Source of the DNA: Aquibacillus halophilus
Lineage (GTDB): Bacteria; Bacillota; Bacilli; Bacillales; Amphibacillaceae
Assembly (NCBI RefSeq): GCF_009649745.1
Contig: NZ_WJNG01000002.1
Coordinates: 268,151 to 332,150 of the forward strand
Direction of reading: 5' to 3'
Length of the DNA stretch: 64,000 nt
Shown here in pieces: positions 59,613 through 64,000 of the stretch. The stretch's first letter is position 1, and each line of letters opens with the position of its first letter. The notes beneath the pieces were generated by a model. The model was not told the DNA's origin, ran no database searches, and was given only the letters and a program-made list of their open reading frames with translations. The position numbers and the translations under genes are program-made.

Positions 59613-60542
59613 GTGTTACAAAAAAAAATGAAAAATCCGGGGTATTCACTTGAATCCCCCGGAAAAAAAACTTTCAAAATAAATCCCGGTTATTTATTTG
59701 TAGCTCCTGCTGTTATAGCAGTGGCACTTGTATTATTGTATCCCTTATTGCATACGATTTTTCTTAGCTTTTTCAAAAGTTCTTTGATGTCAGATGCTAC
59801 TGAATTTGTCGGATTTGCACAGTATATCGAGTTAATCAAGGATAAATTGTTTATAAATTCTTTAAGAGCAACTTTTATTTGGACAGTAGGAAGTGTGGTA
59901 TTTCAATTTCTCATAGGGATTTTTGCGGCCCTAGTAATAAATCAGAGTTTTATAAAATTCAAGATGCTGTTTAGAATACTTATTATGGTACCTTGGGTGC
60001 TTCCTAGTATTATTGGGGTGAATATATGGAAATGGGCCTATCATCCTGATTTCGGTATTATAAATCACTTCTTGATATCTACAGGTATTATTTCAGAAAA
60101 TATTTCGTGGTTATCAGGAGCAAATACAGCAATTATATCAATTACAATAGTGAATGTGTGGAAAATGTTCCCTTTTGTAATGTTAATGATTGAAGCTGCA
60201 TTACAATCGGTTTCAAATGAACTAAAAGAGGCTGCCAGAATGGATGGTGCAAATACAGTGAGAATATTTTTCACCGTGACTTTACCTCATATCTCTGGTA
60301 CTTGTTACACAGTAGTTTTATTATTGACAATTTGGACACTTAATGCCTTTACTTTTGTTTATGCGTTGACTGAAGGTGGACCAGCTCATGCGTCAGAAGT
60401 AATGTCTATGTTTATATACAAATTTGCATTTCAAAACTATGACTTTGGTATGGCTTCTGCGGCAAGTGTATTTTTATTCTTAATTACATCGACATTTGCA
60501 GTATTCTATATTTCCATATTGATGAGAAGGGGGGAGAGGTAA
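59613..60542 (+). CDS. Sugar ABC transporter permease, MalF/UgpA-like
   Basis: A 309-residue inner-membrane protein with six membrane spans. The EAA loop reads LKEAARMDGANTVRIFFTVTLP near residue 205, the contact for the ATPase. The GTG at 59613 follows GAGAAGG closely; the ATG at 59628 is an alternative. It overlaps the next permease by one base (TAATG), so the two are made in equal amount. No ATPase gene is in the cluster; a shared MsmX-type ATPase elsewhere is expected. Confidence 0.93.
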   Translation: MLQKKMKNPGYSLESPGKKTFKINPGYLFVAPAVIAVALVLLYPLLHTIFLSFFKSSLMSDATEFVGFAQYIELIKDKLFINSLRATFIWTVGSVVFQFLIGIFAALVINQSFIKFKMLFRILIMVPWVLPSIIGVNIWKWAYHPDFGIINHFLISTGIISENISWLSGANTAIISITIVNVWKMFPFVMLMIEAALQSVSNELKEAARMDGANTVRIFFTVTLPHISGTCYTVVLLLTIWTLNAFTFVYALTEGGPAHASEVMSMFIYKFAFQNYDFGMASAASVFLFLITSTFAVFYISILMRRGER

Positions 60543-61384
60543 TGAAGAGAAAGCTAAGAACGAATATTTTAGTTCAAAGCACTAGCTATTTGTTTCTTCT
60601 TTTGTTACTTTTCCTAGCTTTATTCCCAGCTGTTTGGATGTTTATTACATCTATTAAGCCACCGGAGGAGGTCTTTACTCTTCCGCCTAAATTAACAGTC
60701 GATAACCCAACACTCGTAAACTATGGAAGGGTAATATTTGATTCTAATATCCCTCGATCATTTTTTAATAGCTTAGTAGTTACAGTCTTAACAACTTTTT
60801 TTACCTTGTTATTTGCTATGTTAGCAGGTTATGGTTTTTCTAGATTTGTATTTAGAGGTTCCAATACTATCTCAACTGGCCTGTTATTTGGACAAATGAT
60901 GCCAGGGGTAGTCCTGATTATGCCTCTATATATGATGTTTGGAAAATTGCATTTAATTGATACTTACGGGGCATTGATTCTTGCTAATATGGCTATTACT
61001 ATACCACTCGGTGTAATCATGCTTCGCACATTTTTCGATACAGTACCGAGAGAATTGGAAGAAGCAGCCAAAATTGATGGATGTAGTAATTTAGGCGCGC
61101 TATTTCGAATAGTCCTACCGATATCAAAACCCGGAATTGTAGCAGTAAGTGTATATACGTTTTTACACACATGGGAAGAATTTTTATTCGCCTTGATATT
61201 AAGTAATTCATCGTCTGTTAAAACGTTACCTATTGCTGTAAATGAGTTTAGCAGTGAATTTGTAATTGATTGGGGAGGAATGATGAGTGCTTCAGTTGTC
61301 ATTTCAGTACCTGTTTTATTAATTTTTATTTTATGTCACAAGTCCTTCGTAAAAGGACTGTCGGATGGTTCTATTAAAGGATAA
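60542..61384 (+). CDS. Sugar ABC transporter permease, MalG/UgpE-like
   Basis: A 280-residue permease with six spans. The EAA loop is LEEAAKIDGCSNLGALFRIVLP near residue 170. Conserved are FNSLVVTVLTT and FLHTWEEFLFALIL. It forms the translocation pore with the upstream permease. GGGGGAGAGG inside the end of that gene serves as ribosome site. The last gene of the importer, it is followed after 43 bases by a VOC gene. Confidence 0.93.
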   Translation: MKRKLRTNILVQSTSYLFLLLLLFLALFPAVWMFITSIKPPEEVFTLPPKLTVDNPTLVNYGRVIFDSNIPRSFFNSLVVTVLTTFFTLLFAMLAGYGFSRFVFRGSNTISTGLLFGQMMPGVVLIMPLYMMFGKLHLIDTYGALILANMAITIPLGVIMLRTFFDTVPRELEEAAKIDGCSNLGALFRIVLPISKPGIVAVSVYTFLHTWEEFLFALILSNSSSVKTLPIAVNEFSSEFVIDWGGMMSASVVISVPVLLIFILCHKSFVKGLSDGSIKG

Positions 61385-61427
61385 TTAGACATTAAGTATA
61401 ATGAACAAAAATAAGGAGGAAATACTT

Positions 61428-61832
61428 ATGATTAAAGGAATTGGACATACAGCGTACACAGTAAAAGATATGGACAAAGCACTTAATTTTTATTGTGATG
61501 TATTAGGTTTTAAAAAAGTGTTTGAATTAGATCGTGATGGAGAACCGTGGATTGTTTACCTTAAAATATGTGATTATCAATTTATTGAATTGTTTTATGG
61601 TGGAGAGAAGGAAATAGAGGTAGATGTTAAAACAATTGGTTACAGCCATTTATGCTTAGAGGTAGAGGACATATACCAAATTTCTGAACACATTAAGAGT
61701 AAAGGAGTTAAGTTAGATAAAGAACCAAAACAGGGGGTAGATATGAACTACCAAAGCTGGGTGAGTGATCCAGATGGGAACAAAATTGAATTAATGCAAT
61801 ACCATCCTGAATGTCCGCAATTAACCAAATAA
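61428..61832 (+). CDS. VOC-family protein, lactoylglutathione-lyase-like
   Basis: A 134-residue VOC protein with the complete metal site: His in IKGIGHTAYTVKDM, Glu in FIELFYGG, His in GYSHLCLEVED and Glu in NKIELMQYHPE. It resembles the short glyoxalase-like proteins of sugar gene clusters. ATG 61428 has AAGGAGGA 9 bases upstream; the ATG at 61401 does not. It is the third VOC gene of the cluster and the one closest to glyoxalase I. A terminator follows. Confidence 0.88.
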   Translation: MIKGIGHTAYTVKDMDKALNFYCDVLGFKKVFELDRDGEPWIVYLKICDYQFIELFYGGEKEIEVDVKTIGYSHLCLEVEDIYQISEHIKSKGVKLDKEPKQGVDMNYQSWVSDPDGNKIELMQYHPECPQLTK

Positions 61833-61961
61833 TATGCTGACAAATCGTACCATTTTTTTCTAAAGAATAGCGTTAAACGAGAAAAACTACTAAAACATGA
61901 AAACAATGATAATCATAATCGGATAACTTTATCTTTAGATTATAATCAGAAACGAAAAATG

Positions 61962-62015
61962 AAGCCCCTGACACCCAGTATAATGGTAGACCAAACTGGA
62001 GTTCAGGGGCTTTTT
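61962..62015 (+). terminator. Rho-independent terminator
   Basis: Outer 10-bp stem AAGCCCCTGA / TCAGGGGCTT with inner CCAGT / ACTGG and a T tract. It ends the importer-VOC operon before the second SDR gene. Confidence 0.85.
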
Positions 62016-62038
62016 AATATCAAAGGGGTGCATAAATA

Positions 62039-62851
62039 ATGATAAAAAATAATCAAGTTGTCCTTATTACGGGAGCCAGTAAAGGTATTGGTAGGAATAC
62101 TGCTATATATTTAGCTGAAAAGGGATTTACCGTTATTGCGACAGGGAGAAATATAGAGAGATTGAAAAGTTTAGAAGCAGATTTAAAGCAGAAATCATTA
62201 GCAATTGAAACAATAGTTATGGACGTTAAACAACCTGAACAAATTGCTACCACAGTTCAATCAGTTCTTAATAATTATAGTAAGATTGATATTTTGGTTA
62301 ATAATGCAGGAATTTTTACGGCTATTGGACCAACCTGGGAGGTTAATCTCGAAGATTGGATCAATGATGTGCAGACTAATTTATTTAGCGTCTTTAACAC
62401 TATCCAAGCAGTAATTCCAATTATGCTAAAACAGAAGTATGGTCGAGTGATTAATATTGTAGGTGGTGGTACCTTTAATGCTTTTAGGTATGGTAATAGT
62501 TATGGAACTTCTAAAACAGCAATTGCAAGGTTTACAGAAAATCTTTCAAAAGAGCTTGAGAATTCACCAATAAAAGTATTCGCTTTAGATCCAGGTTTAA
62601 ATGATACCGACATGACTCGAAATCAAAGAGAAACGGAAATCGGTAAGCAATACTTAAGTAGAATTGAACAATTGTTTAAGGAAAAGGTCGACGTATCTCC
62701 TTATCAAGCTCCTAAATATATATATGAGCTAGTTTCAGGTAATTATGATGAATTTGCAGGACGAATTGTTTCAGTACATGACCAGCTTAATGAAATCAAA
62801 CAAAAGATTAACGAAGATGACGATTTTCTTAAACTTCGTTTAAATATATAG
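62039..62851 (+). CDS. SDR-family oxidoreductase
   Basis: A 270-residue short-chain dehydrogenase: VVLITGASKGIGRN (cofactor), IDILVNNAGIF, INIVGGGTFN and YGTSK (YxxxK with the Tyr at about residue 156). The usual catalytic Ser of IxxxSS is Gly (IVGGG), which is uncommon for active SDRs. It shares the fold but little sequence with the SDR at 54142. AAAGGGGTG stands 9 bases before the ATG. It follows the terminator of the importer operon and may have its own promoter. Confidence 0.88.
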   Translation: MIKNNQVVLITGASKGIGRNTAIYLAEKGFTVIATGRNIERLKSLEADLKQKSLAIETIVMDVKQPEQIATTVQSVLNNYSKIDILVNNAGIFTAIGPTWEVNLEDWINDVQTNLFSVFNTIQAVIPIMLKQKYGRVINIVGGGTFNAFRYGNSYGTSKTAIARFTENLSKELENSPIKVFALDPGLNDTDMTRNQRETEIGKQYLSRIEQLFKEKVDVSPYQAPKYIYELVSGNYDEFAGRIVSVHDQLNEIKQKINEDDDFLKLRLNI

Positions 62852-63011
62852 GTCCGTTTGTATTAGTTTAAGAGGATGGAATCTGTAGGGATTTGTTATA
62901 TCGGTGGCATGCTTCTTCCTTCAAAGTCAGTGAAGAAAATAGAAGGGAAAAGCAATCATTGTTAGAGTTTAGTTCTATATTTATTTAATTAGAAAAAAAG
63001 GAGGTTTTAAC

Positions 63012-63899
63012 ATGTCGTTACGATTAGGCTTACAACTATTTTCGGTTCGTGATTCGTTAAAAAAAGACTTCGTGGGAACTTTGGAGCAGATAAGTAAAAT
63101 AGGTTATCAAAACTTGGAGTTCTATTTTAATAATAAAGATAATTTTAAGGAACAGGCAGATAATTTGGAAGCGGATCAGTTGAAAAAAATATTGGATAAC
63201 CTTGGTTTAAATGCTGTCTCAGCACATTTTAATCCCACATTTTGGGATTCTAAGAAAACACTATTTGAATTTATTAAATATGTCAAAACATTAGGTATAT
63301 CACGTCTTGGGGTGGCTATTGCATTTTTTAAAAATAGGAATGATGTTTTACATTTAGCCAATCAATTAAATACAGTAGGTAAGACCTTACAGGAAAACGG
63401 AATAACATTGTACTATCATAATCATTTTCAAGAATTTCAACAATTTAAGGGAGAATCTGTCTTATCTACCTTATTAGAACAAACCGAACCTGATTTAGTT
63501 AAAGTTGAGTTTGATACGTATTGGGCAATAAGGGCAGGGGTAGATCCTATTCCTTATATCAAAAAACTTGGAGAACGATGTGGTATGTTACATCAAAAAG
63601 ATCTACCTCCTCATATACAATCTGTTAATTTATTCGAGAAGATTGGGTATGACACAGAAATTACTATGAAAATATTGCAAGAAAACGTTAAGAAGGATGA
63701 ATTCACAGAAACTGGAAGTGGAATCATGGATATTCCTTCAATCATTGAGGCATTTAACAAAACACAACAAATACAGTATATTTTTGTTGAACAGGATCAA
63801 ACATTGAAGGATCCCATTCAGAGTATTACTATTAGTTTTGATTATATGTCCCGATTAATAGAAAACTTTGACTCTAACCAAACGAAGAACATGCTCTAA
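63012..63899 (+). CDS. Sugar phosphate isomerase/epimerase-family TIM-barrel protein
   Basis: A 295-residue barrel that starts LRLGLQLFSVRDSLKKDFVG, the typical opening of the IolE/IolI-like family. The ligand residues are seen in LYYHNHFQEFQ (His), KVEFDTYWAIRAG (Asp), MLHQKDLP (His) and YIFVEQDQT (Glu). It probably isomerises or epimerises a keto-sugar from the imported compound. AAAAGGAGG precedes the ATG by 8 bases. It is the last gene of the cluster in view. Confidence 0.9.
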   Translation: MSLRLGLQLFSVRDSLKKDFVGTLEQISKIGYQNLEFYFNNKDNFKEQADNLEADQLKKILDNLGLNAVSAHFNPTFWDSKKTLFEFIKYVKTLGISRLGVAIAFFKNRNDVLHLANQLNTVGKTLQENGITLYYHNHFQEFQQFKGESVLSTLLEQTEPDLVKVEFDTYWAIRAGVDPIPYIKKLGERCGMLHQKDLPPHIQSVNLFEKIGYDTEITMKILQENVKKDEFTETGSGIMDIPSIIEAFNKTQQIQYIFVEQDQTLKDPIQSITISFDYMSRLIENFDSNQTKNML

Positions 63900-63926
63900 A
63901 ATTTGATAGTGATTACTTATAGGTAA

Positions 63927-63966
63927 AGCAAAACGAGTGTACTTTGACACTCGCTTTTGTTTTGCT
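63927..63966 (+). terminator. Rho-independent terminator
   Basis: CGAGTGT / ACACTCG stem extended by AAAGCAAAA-type flanks that pair with TTTTGTTTTGC. It ends the transcript of the second epimerase gene. Confidence 0.8.
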
Positions 63967-64000
63967 ATTTATTCTTTATGGGTGAGTACAGCTAACTCAT

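Overview
The window is AT-rich DNA with Bacillus-type signals: AAGGAGG ribosome sites, many TTG and GTG starts, and sigma-A promoters. The proteins (MelA, LrgAB, CorC, PsiE, a GH18 enzyme with an SH3b domain, a msm-type sugar ABC importer lacking its own ATPase) point to a Bacillaceae member, probably a plant-litter or halotolerant soil type; the genus is inference. I saw no rRNA, tRNA or CRISPR array. Two families of palindromic intergenic repeats (arms GGGACGGTTCTTTTGCTTC and GGGACAGGCACCATGTCCC) are scattered through the window.

1-13.4 kb is mixed chromosomal content: the end of a UvrD/PcrA-type helicase, an ArsR-VOC pair whose regulator appears to have a leaderless mRNA, a HEAT-like protein, a GNAT acetyltransferase, an AlkX/YcaQ-type DNA glycosylase with a more GC-rich composition, a GH18 enzyme, a CorC-type transporter, a Na/Ca antiporter with a decayed partial copy of itself, PsiE and a DUF2726 zinc-finger protein. 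13.6-21.5 kb is a carbohydrate locus: Gfo/Idh/MocA dehydrogenase, DUF6807 protein, an (alpha/alpha)6 glycosidase, LrgA/LrgB, an AraC regulator and the GH4 alpha-galactosidase MelA.

21.9-48.1 kb is a defence island. It contains (a) a small unknown gene, an EEP-fold nuclease, a winged-helix PD-(D/E)XK nuclease and an SF1 helicase-nuclease, followed by a rearranged and decayed second copy of the first two genes; (b) a LlaJI-type restriction system: McrB-like GTPase, LlaJI R2/McrC-like nuclease, two C5-cytosine methyltransferases and, between nuclease and methylase genes, a tyrosine-recombinase-like protein that lacks catalytic residues; (c) a third C5 methyltransferase divergent from an HNH nuclease, followed by a four-gene operon of MutL-like ATPase, Z1 helicase-like ATPase, PD-(D/E)XK protein and AIPR protein (the composition known as Mza), preceded by a strongly structured 450-bp leader; (d) a MazG-like pyrophosphohydrolase translationally coupled to an HNH nuclease.

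48.2-63.9 kb returns to glycan use: a GH95 alpha-fucosidase flanked by tails of lost GH127-like and GH2 genes, a GH43 enzyme, and after 1.5 kb of decayed DNA a LacI-controlled cluster (SDR, LacI, two TIM-barrel epimerases, three VOC proteins, sugar-binding lipoprotein and two permeases, second SDR). Near-palindromic sites around TGGAACCGGTTCCA recur upstream of the SDR, the LacI gene and the binding-protein gene and probably define the regulon.

The best candidates for something undescribed are the degenerate recombinase as a possible regulator of the LlaJI-type system, the duplicated EEP/helicase-nuclease module, the MazG-HNH pair, the combined methylase/HNH/Mza unit with its structured leader, and the degenerate-plus-canonical VOC pair.
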